Notes: generated by a model not told the origin, from the letters alone. A stretch of 64,000 bases of DNA from Streptomyces sp. S3(2020) (GCF_013044505.1 NZ_JABERD010000029.1:1-64000), one strand, 5' to 3'; positions 23,319 to 33,484 are shown, counted from the stretch's first letter. Translations and numbers: made by a program.

Positions 23319-24967
23319 TCGTACAGGTCGGCCTTCCTCGGTGACGGGTCCTGCACCGCGCCGCTGAGGAACGACGACCGGTTGCCGAACTTCTCCGTGT
23401 CCACGCCGTTGTCCTCCAGGACCTTGATCGCCGCCGCGTGCACCACGCGCAGCACGGGCGTCGCGGCCCGCATCGCGTCGTCGGCCATGAAGCGGTGGCG
23501 CCACGGCTTGTCGGCCCAGACGTGCCGCAGACCGAACGGCTCGGGGAGCGAGATCGTCCCGCCGAGCCAGTTCAGCAGGGGCGGATACCAGGTCAGCGGG
23601 GCGCGCACGGTCAGTCGCACGACCTCGTTCGTGGGGACCAGCGGGAGTTTCACCTTGCGGGTCTCCCACGGCTTGAGCGACTTCTGGACGTCCTTCGTCG
23701 GGGCCTCGGACTTGCCCGTGAACAGCGAGTTCACCGGGCCGAGCGCATGGCCGGTCACCTCGATGCGCAACGTCTCGTGCAGCACGGTGACGGTGATCAT
23801 CATCGTGAGGATCAGCTGGCCGTCCCACAGCGTCCACTGCACGCCGAGGTAGTGCCGGTCGCCACTGCCGAACTGCTGCTTGTTGCAGATGTCCTGTATC
23901 GAGTGCTGCCGGTGCTGGAACGCCTCGATGTCCCCGGACTGTTCGGTGCGCGCCACCCCCTTGGCGTTCTCACCGATCGGCGTGACGATCCAGTGGCGTA
24001 TGGACGCCTTCGGGAAGCCGCCCGTGTTGATGGTGTTCCGCTCCAGCATGCGCAGCCTGGCCTCGATGTTGCGGATGACGTCCCAGCTGCGGAACGGGTG
24101 GATCTCCCGGGTCGGGTCGGCGGGGGTCAGGTCTTCGGCGAGCTGCCAGCTGCCCCAGCGGGTGCCCATGCCCAGGATGCCCTTGGGGCCGGCGTAGAAG
24201 ACGGCGTTCGACTGCTGCTCGGTGGCCATCCTGGCCAAGGACTGGCGCTTCTGCTCGGCCTGGGTCTCGCCGGGGCTGCTCGGCACCGCCTCGGGGACCT
24301 CGGCGCCGACGCTGCTGCCGGCGATCAGCCCGTCCCAGCGGGCTCGCAGGTCCTTCGCGACGCTGTCGCAGATCTGCTTGGCCCAGAACCAGCCGAGGAC
24401 GGGTGCGACCACGCACGCGCGTGCGTACCAGCCCCAGAAGCCCGTGAACGGCATCTTGACCAGGAAGACGACGGCGAGCGCGCCGACGCCGACGAGAAGC
24501 GCCGTGGCCACGGCGGAGGCCCGCTTGTTCGGGTTCTTGTCGATGGTGGTGCGGATCCCGAAGACCAGGAGCCACACCAGGAGGCCGGGCAGGAACAGCA
24601 GACCGCACAGCACCATGACGGTCGACAGGCGTCGGTCCCGTGCCCGGCGCAGACGGTACGCGGCCAGGCAGTGGTCGACGACCACCTGGGGCGCGGTCCC
24701 GAAGGACTGGATGAGCGGCTTGCGGCCCGGACCGATCATGCGGTCGATCACGGCTCGCGAGAACGCCTCACCGAGGTTGGGTTTGAACAGGCCGCCGGTC
24801 CACGACCGGCCCTCCGAGACCGTCGTCTCGTGCCACTCGCTGTTGGCCTTCTTGATGTCCTCGACCAGATTGTCCCGGTACGCGGCCGAGGCGAGGGCGA
24901 AGGTAGCCGTCTGGCTCTCGTCGCCGGTGCGGGGCACCTGTGGTCCGAAGACACTCTCAATGGTCAT
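23312..24967 (-). CDS. Integral membrane protein of unknown function, 551 residues
   Basis: I do not recognise a family. Residues 1-95 are polar. Then come two or three hydrophobic segments (VMVLCGLLFLPGLLVWLLVFGI, in part at 118-140; ATALLVGVGALAVVFLV; WYARACVVAPVLGWFWA). The ~330-residue C-terminal part is soluble and beta-rich, with FYAGPKGILGMGTRWGSWQLAEDL and LILTMMITVTVLHETLRIEV. This layout suggests a membrane-anchored cytoplasmic domain. ATG 24967 has GGGGGCGGGA directly upstream. It sits between HIT and the EF-G2 gene on the opposite strand of the conserved PIM operon and looks like a Streptomyces-lineage insertion. Confidence 0.7.
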   Translation of the reverse strand: MTIESVFGPQVPRTGDESQTATFALASAAYRDNLVEDIKKANSEWHETTVSEGRSWTGGLFKPNLGEAFSRAVIDRMIGPGRKPLIQSFGTAPQVVVDHCLAAYRLRRARDRRLSTVMVLCGLLFLPGLLVWLLVFGIRTTIDKNPNKRASAVATALLVGVGALAVVFLVKMPFTGFWGWYARACVVAPVLGWFWAKQICDSVAKDLRARWDGLIAGSSVGAEVPEAVPSSPGETQAEQKRQSLARMATEQQSNAVFYAGPKGILGMGTRWGSWQLAEDLTPADPTREIHPFRSWDVIRNIEARLRMLERNTINTGGFPKASIRHWIVTPIGENAKGVARTEQSGDIEAFQHRQHSIQDICNKQQFGSGDRHYLGVQWTLWDGQLILTMMITVTVLHETLRIEVTGHALGPVNSLFTGKSEAPTKDVQKSLKPWETRKVKLPLVPTNEVVRLTVRAPLTWYPPLLNWLGGTISLPEPFGLRHVWADKPWRHRFMADDAMRAATPVLRVVHAAAIKVLEDNGVDTEKFGNRSSFLSGAVQDPSPRKADLYDA

Positions 24968-25165
24968 TCCCGCCCCCGATCGCCGCCATGCTCGCTCCTG
25001 CGGCCTTCCCGACTTCCTTGCCCCGCACACCTGTTGATCAGGCCGTCCCGGTATCCGGGCCCGACTTGATCACGGCCCTCAGCGTATCCGCCGCCGCCGA
25101 CATTCGTCGGCGGACGGCCGAAGGCACCCTTTTCAGACTCGTTCGCCTACGGGGTGCTGGGCGCG

Positions 25166-25201
25166 CCCCTCCGCCTCGTTCGCGTCGCCGACTCGGAGGG
25201 G
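25166..25201 (-). terminator. Possible terminator after the EF-G2 gene
   Basis: CCCCTCCG (25166-25173) can pair with CGGAGGGG (25194-25201) over a 20-base loop, 44 bases past the stop of the leftward gene. A smaller CCGCCGAC/GTCGGCGG hairpin lies at 25094-25113. Confidence 0.4.
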
Positions 25202-25244
25202 AGCGTTCCAGGAAAGCCACTTGTAGTGTGCCCCGCGCCAACTC

Positions 25245-27440
25245 CTAGGAGTCGCGCGCCTCTTCACGGATCCTTTCGGCGATCTGCGGCGGCATGGGTT
25301 CGTGCCGTGCGTAGGAGCGGTTGAAGCGTGCCGTGCCGTGTGACAGGGAGCGCAGGTCGACGGCGTACCGGCCGATCTCGATCTCCGGCACCTCGGCCTT
25401 GACGACGGTGCGGTTCCCGCTGGTCTGCTCGGTGCCGAGCACCCGGCCGCGCCGGCCGGACAGGTCGCTCATCACGGCTCCCACGTAGTCGTCGCCGACC
25501 AGGATGCTGACCTCGGCCACCGGTTCGAGGAGATGGATCCTCGCGTCCGCCGCCGCCTCCCGCAGCGCCAGCGCGCCCGCCGTCTGGAACGCGGCGTCGG
25601 AGGAATCCACCGAGTGCGCCTTGCCGTCGAGCAGTGTGATCCGCACGTCGATGAGCGCGTAGCCGGCCGCGACCCCCTTGGCGGCCTGGGCGCGCACGCC
25701 CTTCTCGACGGAGGGGATGAACTGCCGGGGCACCGCGCCGCCGACGACCTTGTCCACGAACTCGATGCCCGAGCCGCCCGGCAGGGGCTCCACCTCGATC
25801 GCGCAGATCGCGAACTGCCCGTGCCCGCCGGACTGCTTCACATGCCGGCCACGGCCCGCCGACCTGTCGGCGAACGTCTCCCGGAGGGAGACCTTGTGCG
25901 GGACGACGTCGACCTGGACGCCGTACCGGCTGCGCAGCCGCTCCAGCGCCACGTCGGCATGTGCCTCGCCCAGGCACCACAGGACCACCTGGTGGGTGTC
26001 CTGGTTCTGTTCGAGCCGCATGGTCGGATCCTCGGCCACCAGTCGGCTCAGGCCCTGCGAGAGCTTGTCCTCGTCGGCCTTGCTGTGCGCCTCGATGGCG
26101 AGCGGCAGCAGCGGGTCGGGCATCTCCCAGGGCTCCATCAGGAGCGGGTCGTCCTTGGCCGACAGGGTGTCGCCGGTCTCCGCACGGCTCAGCTTGGCCA
26201 CGCACACGAGGTCGCCGGCGATGGCGTGGGTCACCGGGCGCTGCTGCTTGCCGAACGGGGTGGACAGCGCGCCGACGCGTTCGTCGACGTCGTGGTCCTC
26301 GTGCCCGCGGTCGGCCAGACCGTGTCCGGAGACGTGCACCGTCTCGTCGGGGCGCAGGGTGCCGGAGAAGATCCGGACGAGGGAGACACGGCCGACGTAG
26401 GGGTCGGAGGACGTCTTGACGACCTCCGCGACCAGCGGGCCGTCGGTGTCGCAGGCCTTCACCTCGCGCGGCTTGCCGTCGATGGTGGTGACACCCGGAG
26501 TGGGGTGCTCGAACGGCGTCGGGAAGCCCCGCGTGACGAGCTCCAGCACCTCGACCGTGCCGAGCCCCTGCTTGCCGCCCTCGGCCGCGGGGGCGGCGGC
26601 CAGGACGGGGAAGAAGACCCCGCGCGCCACGGCCCGCTCCAGGTCCTCGATCAGGGTCTTGACGTCGACCTCTTCACCGCCGAGGTAGCGGTCCATGAGG
26701 GTCTCGTCCTCGCTCTCGGCGATGATCCCCTCGATCAGCCGGTTGCGGGCCTCCTCGATCTCCGGCAGCTGCTCCTCGCCCGGCTCGGACTCCTTGCGCT
26801 CGCCCGAGGAGTAGTCGAACAGCTTCTGCGACAGCAGGCCGGTCAGACCGGTCACGGGCGCGTGCCCGTCCGGACCCTGGGGGCCGTGCAACGGCAGATA
26901 CAGGGGGAGCACGGCGTCGGGGTCGTCCCCGCCGAACGCCTCCGCGCAGGTCCGCGTCATCTCCTCGAAGTCCGCCCGGGCGGCCTCCAGATGCGTGATC
27001 ACGAGCGCGCGCGGCATGCCGACGGCCGCGCACTCCTCCCACACCATGCGGGTCGAGCCGTCCACCCCGTCGGAGGCCGAGACGACGAAAAGGGCCGCGT
27101 CCGCCGCTCGCAGACCGGCCCTCAGTTCCCCGACGAAGTCGGCGTATCCAGGGGTGTCGAGAAGATTGACCTTGATGCCGTCCCATTCGACGGGCACCAG
27201 GGAGAGCTGTACCGAACGGTTCTGCCGGTGCTCGATCTCGTCGTAGTCGGAGACGGTGCCGCCGTCCTCCACGCGGCCCGCCCTGTTCACCGCCCCCGCT
27301 GTCAGCGCGAGAGCTTCCACCAACGTCGTCTTGCCCGATCCGGAGTGGCCGACCAGCACCACATTCCGTACGGACGCGGGGTGGTCGGCCGCTGTTGCCC
27401 TGCCGGCGGCTCCGGGGTGTGCGTTCGCCTTGTCGCCCAT
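25245..27440 (-). CDS. EF-G2-type elongation factor G-like GTPase
   Basis: A 731-residue translational GTPase paralogue with EF-G architecture. The G domain has P-loop GHSGSGKT (31-38) and DTPGYADF (95-102); then domain II, domain III, a domain IV containing GGHGQFAICAIEVEPLPGG, and domain V ending GTARFNRSYARHEPMPPQ. In EF-G the third and fourth G motifs read DTPGHVDF and NKxD; here they are DTPGYADF and THLEAAR. The protein belongs to the divergent actinobacterial EF-G2 (FusA2-like) group, whose role is unsettled and which may not drive ordinary translocation. ATG 27440 follows GGGAGGC. It is divergent from pgsA. Confidence 0.85.
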   Translation of the reverse strand: MGDKANAHPGAAGRATAADHPASVRNVVLVGHSGSGKTTLVEALALTAGAVNRAGRVEDGGTVSDYDEIEHRQNRSVQLSLVPVEWDGIKVNLLDTPGYADFVGELRAGLRAADAALFVVSASDGVDGSTRMVWEECAAVGMPRALVITHLEAARADFEEMTRTCAEAFGGDDPDAVLPLYLPLHGPQGPDGHAPVTGLTGLLSQKLFDYSSGERKESEPGEEQLPEIEEARNRLIEGIIAESEDETLMDRYLGGEEVDVKTLIEDLERAVARGVFFPVLAAAPAAEGGKQGLGTVEVLELVTRGFPTPFEHPTPGVTTIDGKPREVKACDTDGPLVAEVVKTSSDPYVGRVSLVRIFSGTLRPDETVHVSGHGLADRGHEDHDVDERVGALSTPFGKQQRPVTHAIAGDLVCVAKLSRAETGDTLSAKDDPLLMEPWEMPDPLLPLAIEAHSKADEDKLSQGLSRLVAEDPTMRLEQNQDTHQVVLWCLGEAHADVALERLRSRYGVQVDVVPHKVSLRETFADRSAGRGRHVKQSGGHGQFAICAIEVEPLPGGSGIEFVDKVVGGAVPRQFIPSVEKGVRAQAAKGVAAGYALIDVRITLLDGKAHSVDSSDAAFQTAGALALREAAADARIHLLEPVAEVSILVGDDYVGAVMSDLSGRRGRVLGTEQTSGNRTVVKAEVPEIEIGRYAVDLRSLSHGTARFNRSYARHEPMPPQIAERIREEARDS

Positions 27441-27712
27441 GGCCTTGCCTCCCGTGCACGGTGAGGTCACTGTGGGCGCGGACATGCGGATCCGCGGCGA
27501 TGGCGGCTCCGGCGACGCCCGCGGTTCTTCGAGCTTTCCACTCCGGTCACGGTGCGTCCATACGGCGGACGCGATCGTGCCGTTACCCGTATGCCATGCG
27601 GCCGTGACACGGGGCGCGAGTGCCCGGCGTTCGCACATGCGCGCGCGTGGCTACGATGGGCCAGCCGGTGGCCAGCAGGGGCCGCGCGGCCACACCGACC
27701 CTCGGGAAGGCC

Positions 27713-28384
27713 ATGCTGAACAAGTACGCGCGTGCATTCTTCACGCGTGTCCTCACGCCGTTCGCCTCATTTCTCATCAGAAGGGGTGTCAGCCCCGACA
27801 CGGTGACGCTGCTGGGTACCGCGGGGGTGGTCGCGGGGGCGCTGGTCTTCTTCCCCATGGGCGAGTTCTTCTGGGGCACGATCGTGATCACGCTGTTCGT
27901 GTTCTCGGACCTGGTCGACGGCAACATGGCCCGCCAGCTCGGCCGTTCCAGCCGCTGGGGCGCCTTCCTGGACTCCACCCTTGACCGGGTCGCCGACGGC
28001 GCGATCTTCGGCGGCTTCATCCTCTGGTACGCCGGTGGCGGCGACGATCTCGTGCTGTGCGCGGTCTCGATCTTCTGCCTGGCGAGCGGTCAGGTGGTGT
28101 CGTACACCAAGGCCCGGGGCGAGTCGATCGGGCTGCCGGTCGCCGTCAACGGTCTCGTCGAGCGGGCCGAGCGCCTGGTGATCTCCCTGGTCGCGGCCGG
28201 TCTCGCCGGTTTGCACAAGTTCGGTGTACCGGGCATCCAGTACCTGCTGCCGGTCGCTCTGTGGATCGTCGCCGTCGGCAGCCTGGTCACGCTGATCCAG
28301 CGCGTCGTCACGGTCCGCCGCGAGGCGGCCGAGGCGGACGCGACCGCCCCGCAGGAGACCCAGGGGAGCGAGGCGGCGAAGTGA
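27713..28384 (+). CDS. pgsA: Phosphatidylinositol phosphate synthase (CDP-alcohol transferase)
   Basis: A 223-residue membrane enzyme that joins CDP-diacylglycerol to inositol phosphate, the first committed step toward phosphatidylinositol and its mannosides. The CDP-alcohol motif is complete: DLVDGNMAR (66-74), then G83, D87 and D91 in WGAFLDSTLDRVADG. About six spans. ATG 27713 has GGGAAGG 4-10 bases upstream. The stop overlaps the next gene (GTGA), making pgsA-patA-pimA a coupled three-gene operon with the same order as in Mycobacterium. A TACGAT box at 27652-27657 may be the promoter. Confidence 0.93.
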   Translation: MLNKYARAFFTRVLTPFASFLIRRGVSPDTVTLLGTAGVVAGALVFFPMGEFFWGTIVITLFVFSDLVDGNMARQLGRSSRWGAFLDSTLDRVADGAIFGGFILWYAGGGDDLVLCAVSIFCLASGQVVSYTKARGESIGLPVAVNGLVERAERLVISLVAAGLAGLHKFGVPGIQYLLPVALWIVAVGSLVTLIQRVVTVRREAAEADATAPQETQGSEAAK

Positions 28385-29289
28385 GTGCCCAGGACCGGCT
28401 CACCGACGCGCTGTACGGCCTCGGCTGGGGAGTGGTGAAGAAGCTCCCCGAGCCGGTCGCCGTACGCCTCGGCCGGACCGTCGCCGATCTCGCCTGGAAA
28501 CAGCGCGGCAAGGGCGTGCGGCGGCTGGAGAGCAACTACGCGCGCGTGGTGCCCGACGCGACCCCCGAGCGCCTCGCCGAGCTGTCCCGCGCGGGCATGC
28601 GCTCGTACCTGCGCTACTGGATGGAGTCCTTCCGGCTGCCCGCCTGGAGCACCGACCGCGTCAAGGCGGGGTTCGACCCCAAGGACGTGCACCACCTGAC
28701 CGACGGGATCGCCTCCGACCGGGGCGTCATCCTGGCGCTGCCGCACATGGCCAACTGGGACCTCGCCGGTGCCTGGGTCACCACCAAGCTGGAGACACCG
28801 TTCACCACGGTCGCGGAACGGCTCAAGCCGGAGACGCTGTACGACCGTTTCGTCGCCTATCGCGAGGGACTCGGCATGGAGGTCCTGCCGCACAGCGGCG
28901 GCACCGCCTTCGGCACCCTGGCCCGGCGGCTGCGCGACGGCGGCCTGGTCTGCCTGGTCGCCGAGCGCGACCTGTCCTCTTCCGGCGTCGAGGTCCGGTT
29001 CTTCGGCGAGACGACCCGGATCCCCGCGGGCCCGGCGCTCCTCGCCCAGCAGACCGGCGCGCTGCTGCTGCCGGTGACGCTCTGGTACGACGACTCGCCC
29101 GTCATGCGGGGCAGGGTGCACCCCCCGGTCGAGGTACCCGAGACAGGTACCCGCGCCGAGAAGACGTCTGTCATGGCACAGGCGCTGGCCGATGCCTTCG
29201 CCTCGGGGATCGCCGACCATCCGGAGGACTGGCACATGCTGCAGCGGTTGTGGCTCAAGGATCTCGACCCCGGTAAGGGGCCCTCGTGA
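28381..29289 (+). CDS. patA: Phosphatidylinositol mannoside acyltransferase (PatA-like)
   Basis: A 302-residue membrane-associated acyltransferase of the HtrB/LpxL superfamily, predicted to move an acyl chain onto the mannose of phosphatidylinositol mannoside. The HX4D catalytic motif is HMANWD (His122, Asp127). Further family blocks are GGTAFGTLARRLRDGGLVCLVAERDLS (in pieces around 185-205) and FFGETTRIPAGPALLAQQTGA. It is the homologue of mycobacterial Rv2611c by place and motif. The GTG start overlaps the pgsA stop and the stop overlaps pimA, both by 4 bases. Confidence 0.92.
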   Translation: MSAQDRLTDALYGLGWGVVKKLPEPVAVRLGRTVADLAWKQRGKGVRRLESNYARVVPDATPERLAELSRAGMRSYLRYWMESFRLPAWSTDRVKAGFDPKDVHHLTDGIASDRGVILALPHMANWDLAGAWVTTKLETPFTTVAERLKPETLYDRFVAYREGLGMEVLPHSGGTAFGTLARRLRDGGLVCLVAERDLSSSGVEVRFFGETTRIPAGPALLAQQTGALLLPVTLWYDDSPVMRGRVHPPVEVPETGTRAEKTSVMAQALADAFASGIADHPEDWHMLQRLWLKDLDPGKGPS

Positions 29290-30455
29290 AGATCGGCATC
29301 GTCTGCCCGTACTCCTGGGACGTGCCGGGCGGCGTCCAGTTCCACATCCGCGATCTCGCCGCGTACTTCATCCGGCTCGGCCACGACGTGTCCGTGCTGG
29401 CCCCGGCCGACGACGACACCCCGCTGCCGCCCTACGTCGTCTCGGCGGGCCGCGCGGTGCCGGTGCCGTACAACGGCTCGGTGGCCCGGCTGAACTTCGG
29501 CTTCCTCAGCGCCGCGCGTGTGCGCCGCTGGCTGCACGACGGCGAGTTCGACGTCGTGCACATCCACGAGCCGTCCTCGCCCTCCCTGGGCCTGCTGGCC
29601 TGCTGGGCGGCGCAGGGCCCGCTCGTGGCGACCTTCCACACCTCCAACCCGCGCTCCAAGGCCATGATCGCCGCGTACTCGATCCTCCAGGCCGCCCTGG
29701 AGAAGATCAGCGCGCGCATCGCGGTGAGCGAGTACGCCCGCCGCACACTGGTGGAGCACCTCGGCGGGGACGCGGTCGTCATCCCGAACGGCGTCGACGT
29801 CGACTTCTTCGCCAAGGCCGAGCCCAACCCCGAGTGGCAGGGCGACACCCTCGGCTTCGTCGGACGCATCGACGAGCCCCGCAAGGGCCTGCCGGTGCTG
29901 ATGAAGGCCCTGCCGAAGATCCTCGCCGAGCGCCCGCAGACCCGGCTCCTGGTCGCCGGGCGCGGTGACGCGGAGGAGGCCGTGGAGAGCCTGCCGGCGG
30001 AGCTGCGCTCGCGCGTGGAGTTCCTCGGCATGGTCAGCGACGAGGACAAGGCGCGCTTCCTGCGCAGCGTCGACGTCTACGTCGCCCCCAACACCGGCGG
30101 CGAGAGCTTCGGGATCATCCTGGTCGAGGCGATGTCGGCGGGGGCCCCGGTGCTCGCCTCGGACCTGGACGCCTTCGCCCAGGTGCTCGACCAGGGCGCG
30201 GCGGGCGAACTCTTCGCCAACGAGGACGCCGACGCGCTGGCCGACGCGGCGCTGCGGCTGCTGGCCGATCCGGAGCGGCGGGCCGAACTGCGGGAGCGCG
30301 GGAGCGCCCACGTACGGCGGTTCGACTGGTCGACGGTGGGCGCGGACATCCTGTCCGTGTACGAGACGGTGACGGCGGGCGCGGCGGCGGTGGCGGCGGC
30401 CGAGGACGACCGCACCACGGGCCTGTTGTCGCGGCTCGGGCTGGCGCGGGACTGA
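29286..30455 (+). CDS. pimA: Phosphatidylinositol mannosyltransferase
   Basis: A 389-residue GT4 glycosyltransferase (GT-B fold) that transfers mannose from GDP-mannose to the inositol ring of phosphatidylinositol on the inner membrane face. The N-terminus [20 protein letters not shown] has the GGVQ glycine loop. [16 protein letters not shown] and TFHTSNPRS line the acceptor site, and [20 protein letters not shown] is the EX7E donor motif. The C-terminus is Ala-rich ([13 protein letters not shown]). The GTG start overlaps patA. Nothing is missing compared with mycobacterial PimA. Confidence 0.95.
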   Translation: MKIGIVCPYSWDVPGGVQFHIRDLAAYFIRLGHDVSVLAPADDDTPLPPYVVSAGRAVPVPYNGSVARLNFGFLSAARVRRWLHDGEFDVVHIHEPSSPSLGLLACWAAQGPLVATFHTSNPRSKAMIAAYSILQAALEKISARIAVSEYARRTLVEHLGGDAVVIPNGVDVDFFAKAEPNPEWQGDTLGFVGRIDEPRKGLPVLMKALPKILAERPQTRLLVAGRGDAEEAVESLPAELRSRVEFLGMVSDEDKARFLRSVDVYVAPNTGGESFGIILVEAMSAGAPVLASDLDAFAQVLDQGAAGELFANEDADALADAALRLLADPERRAELRERGSAHVRRFDWSTVGADILSVYETVTAGAAAVAAAEDDRTTGLLSRLGLARD

Positions 30456-30485
30456 GGGGCGCGTAGGGCCGGCGCCGTACGTCGG

Positions 30486-30491
30486 TAACCT
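30486..30491 (+). promoter_or_regulatory. -10 box, leaderless LemA-like gene
   Basis: TAACCT ends 8 bases before GTG 30500 and no ribosome site lies between, consistent with transcription starting at the GTG. Confidence 0.4.
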
Positions 30492-30499
30492 TTGCGCCC

Positions 30500-31042
30500 G
30501 TGACCCCAACCCTCATCTGGATCCTCGTCGCCCTGATCGCGATCGGCCTCTACTTGAGCTGGACCGCAGGACGACTGGACCGGCTGCACACCCGGATCGA
30601 CGCCGCCCGGGCCGCGCTGGACGCGCAGCTGCTGCGGCGCGCCTCGGTGACCCAGGAACTGGCGACCTCCGGTGTCCTCGACCCGGCCGCCTCGATCGTG
30701 CTCTACGAGGCGGCGCACGCCGCGCGGCAGGCCGAGGAGGAGCAACGGGAGGTCGCCGAGAGCGAGCTGAGCCAGGCCCTGCGGGCCGTCTTCGCGGAGA
30801 CACCGCAGGTGGAGACGGTGCGGGAGGCGCCCGGGGGAGTGGAAGCGATCCGGGAACTGACCGAGGCGGTGCGCCGGGTGCCGATGGCCCGGCGCTTCCA
30901 CAACGACGCCGTACGGGCCGCCCGTGCCCTGCGGCGCCACCGCAAGGTCCGCTGGTTCCGGCTGGCGGGGCACGCCCCGTTCCCGATGGCGTTCGAGATG
31001 GACGACGAGCCTCCCGTGGCCCTGGTGGACCGGGCCGCATAG
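30500..31042 (+). CDS. LemA-like membrane-anchored protein
   Basis: A 180-residue protein with one N-terminal span ([17 protein letters not shown]). A long helical region follows ([50 protein letters not shown]), then [32 protein letters not shown]. The last block matches the LemA-type RxFNxAV motif in loose form. The orientation is probably N-out with a cytoplasmic or membrane-surface helical bundle. LemA proteins have no agreed molecular role. It lies 44 bases after pimA but has its own -10 box, so it may be expressed separately. Confidence 0.75.
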   Translation: MTPTLIWILVALIAIGLYLSWTAGRLDRLHTRIDAARAALDAQLLRRASVTQELATSGVLDPAASIVLYEAAHAARQAEEEQREVAESELSQALRAVFAETPQVETVREAPGGVEAIRELTEAVRRVPMARRFHNDAVRAARALRRHRKVRWFRLAGHAPFPMAFEMDDEPPVALVDRAA

Positions 31043-31158
31043 CCGCGCCCGCTCGCAAAACGATCCACCGCCTCCTCATTGGCCCTTGCTGTGGACTGCT
31101 CTCTTCACGTTTCCTCGGTGCTGCAGAAATCCTCTTTTCACATCAGCGAGGTCAACCC

Positions 31159-32064
31159 GTGTCCATCACCGAGAACCAGGCTCCCGAGACCGGCACCGCC
31201 CGTGTGAAGCGCGGCATGGCCGAGCAGCTCAAGGGCGGCGTGATCATGGACGTGGTCAACGCCGAGCAGGCGAAGATCGCCGAGGACGCCGGCGCCGTGG
31301 CCGTCATGGCCCTGGAGCGGGTCCCCGCCGACATCCGCAAGGACGGCGGCGTGGCCCGGATGTCGGACCCCAACATGATCGAGGAGATCATCGAGGCGGT
31401 CTCCATCCCCGTGATGGCCAAGTCCCGCATCGGCCACTTCGTCGAGGCGCAGGTCCTTCAGTCGCTCGGCGTCGACTACATCGACGAGTCCGAGGTCCTC
31501 ACCCCGGCCGACGAGGTCAACCACTCCGACAAGTGGGCGTTCACGACCCCCTTCGTCTGCGGCGCCACCAACCTGGGCGAGGCCCTGCGCCGGATCGCCG
31601 AGGGCGCGGCCATGATCCGCTCCAAGGGCGAGGCCGGCACCGGCAACGTCGTCGAGGCCGTGCGTCACCTGCGCCAGATCAAGAACGAGATCGCCCGTCT
31701 GCGCGGCTACGACAACAACGAGCTGTACGCCGCCGCCAAGGAGCTGCGCGCCCCCTACGAGCTCGTCAAGGAAGTCTCCGAGCTGGGCAAGCTCCCGGTG
31801 GTCCTGTTCTCCGCCGGTGGCGTCGCCACCCCGGCCGACGCCGCCCTGATGCGCCAGCTCGGCGCCGAGGGCGTCTTCGTCGGCTCCGGCATCTTCAAGT
31901 CCGGCGACCCGGCCAAGCGCGCCGCCGCCATCGTGAAGGCCACCACCTTCTACGACGACCCGAAGATCATCGCGGACGCGTCCCGCAACCTCGGCGAGGC
32001 CATGGTCGGCATCAACTGCGACACCCTCCCCGAGGCCGAGCGCTACGCCAACCGCGGCTGGTAA
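31159..32064 (+). CDS. pdxS: Pyridoxal 5'-phosphate synthase subunit PdxS
   Basis: A 301-residue TIM-barrel synthase that combines ribose 5-phosphate, glyceraldehyde 3-phosphate and ammonia to make vitamin B6. Catalytic Lys88 is in [12 protein letters not shown]; a second functional lysine lies in [14 protein letters not shown]. Both are present, and the sequence is very close to the family consensus throughout. The ammonia comes from PdxT, encoded 7 bases downstream. The 116-base upstream region has no convincing promoter box and no PdxR-type gene is nearby. Confidence 0.97.
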   Translation: MSITENQAPETGTARVKRGMAEQLKGGVIMDVVNAEQAKIAEDAGAVAVMALERVPADIRKDGGVARMSDPNMIEEIIEAVSIPVMAKSRIGHFVEAQVLQSLGVDYIDESEVLTPADEVNHSDKWAFTTPFVCGATNLGEALRRIAEGAAMIRSKGEAGTGNVVEAVRHLRQIKNEIARLRGYDNNELYAAAKELRAPYELVKEVSELGKLPVVLFSAGGVATPADAALMRQLGAEGVFVGSGIFKSGDPAKRAAAIVKATTFYDDPKIIADASRNLGEAMVGINCDTLPEAERYANRGW

Positions 32065-32071
32065 CCACCCC

Positions 32072-32683
32072 ATGTCGAACGAAGCCCCTGTCATCGGCGT
32101 CCTGGCTCTCCAGGGCGACGTACGGGAGCACCTCATCGCCCTGGCCGCGGCGGACGCCGTGGCCAGGCCGGTCAGGCGCCCCGAGGAACTCGCCGAGATC
32201 CACGGCCTGGTCATCCCCGGCGGGGAGTCCACGACGATCTCCAAACTGGCCGTCCTGTTCGGCGTGATGGAGCCGCTCCGCGCGCGCGTGCGTGCCGGAA
32301 TGCCTGTCTACGGCACCTGCGCGGGCATGATCATGCTGGCCGACAAGATCCTCGACCCGCGCTCGGGCCAGGAGACGATCGGCGGCATCGACATGATCGT
32401 GCGCCGCAACGCCTTCGGCCGGCAGAACGAGTCCTTCGAAGCGACGGTCGACGTCGCGGGCGTCGAGGGCGATGCTGTAGAGGGCGTCTTCATCCGCGCC
32501 CCCTGGGTCGAGTCCGTCGGCGCCGAGACCGAGGTGCTCGCCGAGCACGACGGCCACATCGTCGCGGTCCGCCAGGGCAACGCGCTCGCCACGTCGTTCC
32601 ATCCGGAGCTGACCGGCGACCACCGCGTGCACTCCCTGTTCGTCGACATGGTGCGCGCGAACCGGACGGCGGAGTCCTTGTAG
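32072..32683 (+). CDS. pdxT: Pyridoxal 5'-phosphate synthase glutaminase subunit PdxT
   Basis: A 203-residue class I glutaminase that supplies ammonia to Pdx[12 protein letters not shown] opens the chain, [11 protein letters not shown] lines the glutamine site, Cys83 is in [10 protein letters not shown], and [12 protein letters not shown] carries the catalytic His-Glu pair. All catalytic residues are present. It is in one operon with pdxS, and the stop TAG overlaps a TAGGAT sequence that may act as a -10 box for yebC. Confidence 0.97.
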   Translation: MSNEAPVIGVLALQGDVREHLIALAAADAVARPVRRPEELAEIHGLVIPGGESTTISKLAVLFGVMEPLRARVRAGMPVYGTCAGMIMLADKILDPRSGQETIGGIDMIVRRNAFGRQNESFEATVDVAGVEGDAVEGVFIRAPWVESVGAETEVLAEHDGHIVAVRQGNALATSFHPELTGDHRVHSLFVDMVRANRTAESL

Positions 32684-32731
32684 GATCTCTGCGTTCGTTG
32701 TTTGGATGGGTTACGCGAAGGAGACAGGCAG

Positions 32732-33484
32732 ATGTCCGGCCACTCTAAATGGGCTACGACGAAGCACAAGAAGGCCGTGATCGACGCCAAGCGCGGCAAG
32801 CTCTTCGCGAAGATGATCAAGAACATCGAGGTCGCCGCCCGCACCGGCGGCGCCGACGTGTCCGGCAACCCGACGCTGTTCGACGCCATCCAGAAGGCCA
32901 AGAAGAGCTCGGTCCCCAACAAGAACATCGACTCCGCGGTCAAGCGCGGCGCCGGTCTCGAGGCGGGTGGCGCCGACTACGAGACGATCATGTACGAGGG
33001 CTACGGCCCGAACGGTGTCGCGGTGCTCATCGAGTGCCTCACCGACAACCGCAACCGTGCCGCCTCGGACGTGCGTGTCGCCATGACCCGCAACGGCGGT
33101 TCGATGGCCGACCCGGGCTCCGTCTCGTACCTCTTCAACCGCAAGGGCGTCGTGATCGTCGCCAAGGGCGAGCTGACCGAGGACGACGTCCTGGGAGCCG
33201 TCCTGGACGCGGGTGCCGAGGAAGTCAACGACCTCGGTGAGTCCTTCGAGATCCTCTCCGAGGCCACCGACCTGGTCGCGGTCCGCACCGCACTCCAGGA
33301 AGCCGGGATCGACTACGACTCCGCCGACGCCAACTTCGTCCCGACCATGCAGGTCGAGCTCGACGAGGAAGGCGCCCGGAAGATCTTCAAGCTGATCGAC
33401 GCCCTCGAGGACAGCGACGACGTGCAGAACGTCTTCGCCAACTTCGACGTCAGCGACGAGGTCATGGAGAAGGTCGACGCGTAG
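32732..33484 (+). CDS. yebC: YebC/PmpR-TACO1 family protein
   Basis: A 250-residue protein with the standard start [22 protein letters not shown] and central block [22 protein letters not shown]. Members have been described as DNA-binding regulators (PmpR, YebC). More recently, YebC-type proteins have been tied to translation of difficult proline tracts, as with mitochondrial TACO1. It lies just before ruvCAB as in most bacteria. ATG 32732 follows AAGGAGA. The acidic C-terminus ([20 protein letters not shown]) is typical of the family. Confidence 0.96.
   Translation: MSGHSKWATTKHKKAVIDAKRGKLFAKMIKNIEVAARTGGADVSGNPTLFDAIQKAKKSSVPNKNIDSAVKRGAGLEAGGADYETIMYEGYGPNGVAVLIECLTDNRNRAASDVRVAMTRNGGSMADPGSVSYLFNRKGVVIVAKGELTEDDVLGAVLDAGAEEVNDLGESFEILSEATDLVAVRTALQEAGIDYDSADANFVPTMQVELDEEGARKIFKLIDALEDSDDVQNVFANFDVSDEVMEKVDA

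Noticed and set aside
23438..25069. A 543-codon frame opposite the 551-residue membrane protein
   Set aside because: The opposite strand has a ribosome site, membrane segments and normal amino acid use; this frame has none.
25241..25252. ACTCCTAGGAGT palindrome over the EF-G2 stop codon as an operator
   Set aside because: It is perfect but lies at the end of a gene with no promoter nearby, and a 12-base palindrome can arise by chance.
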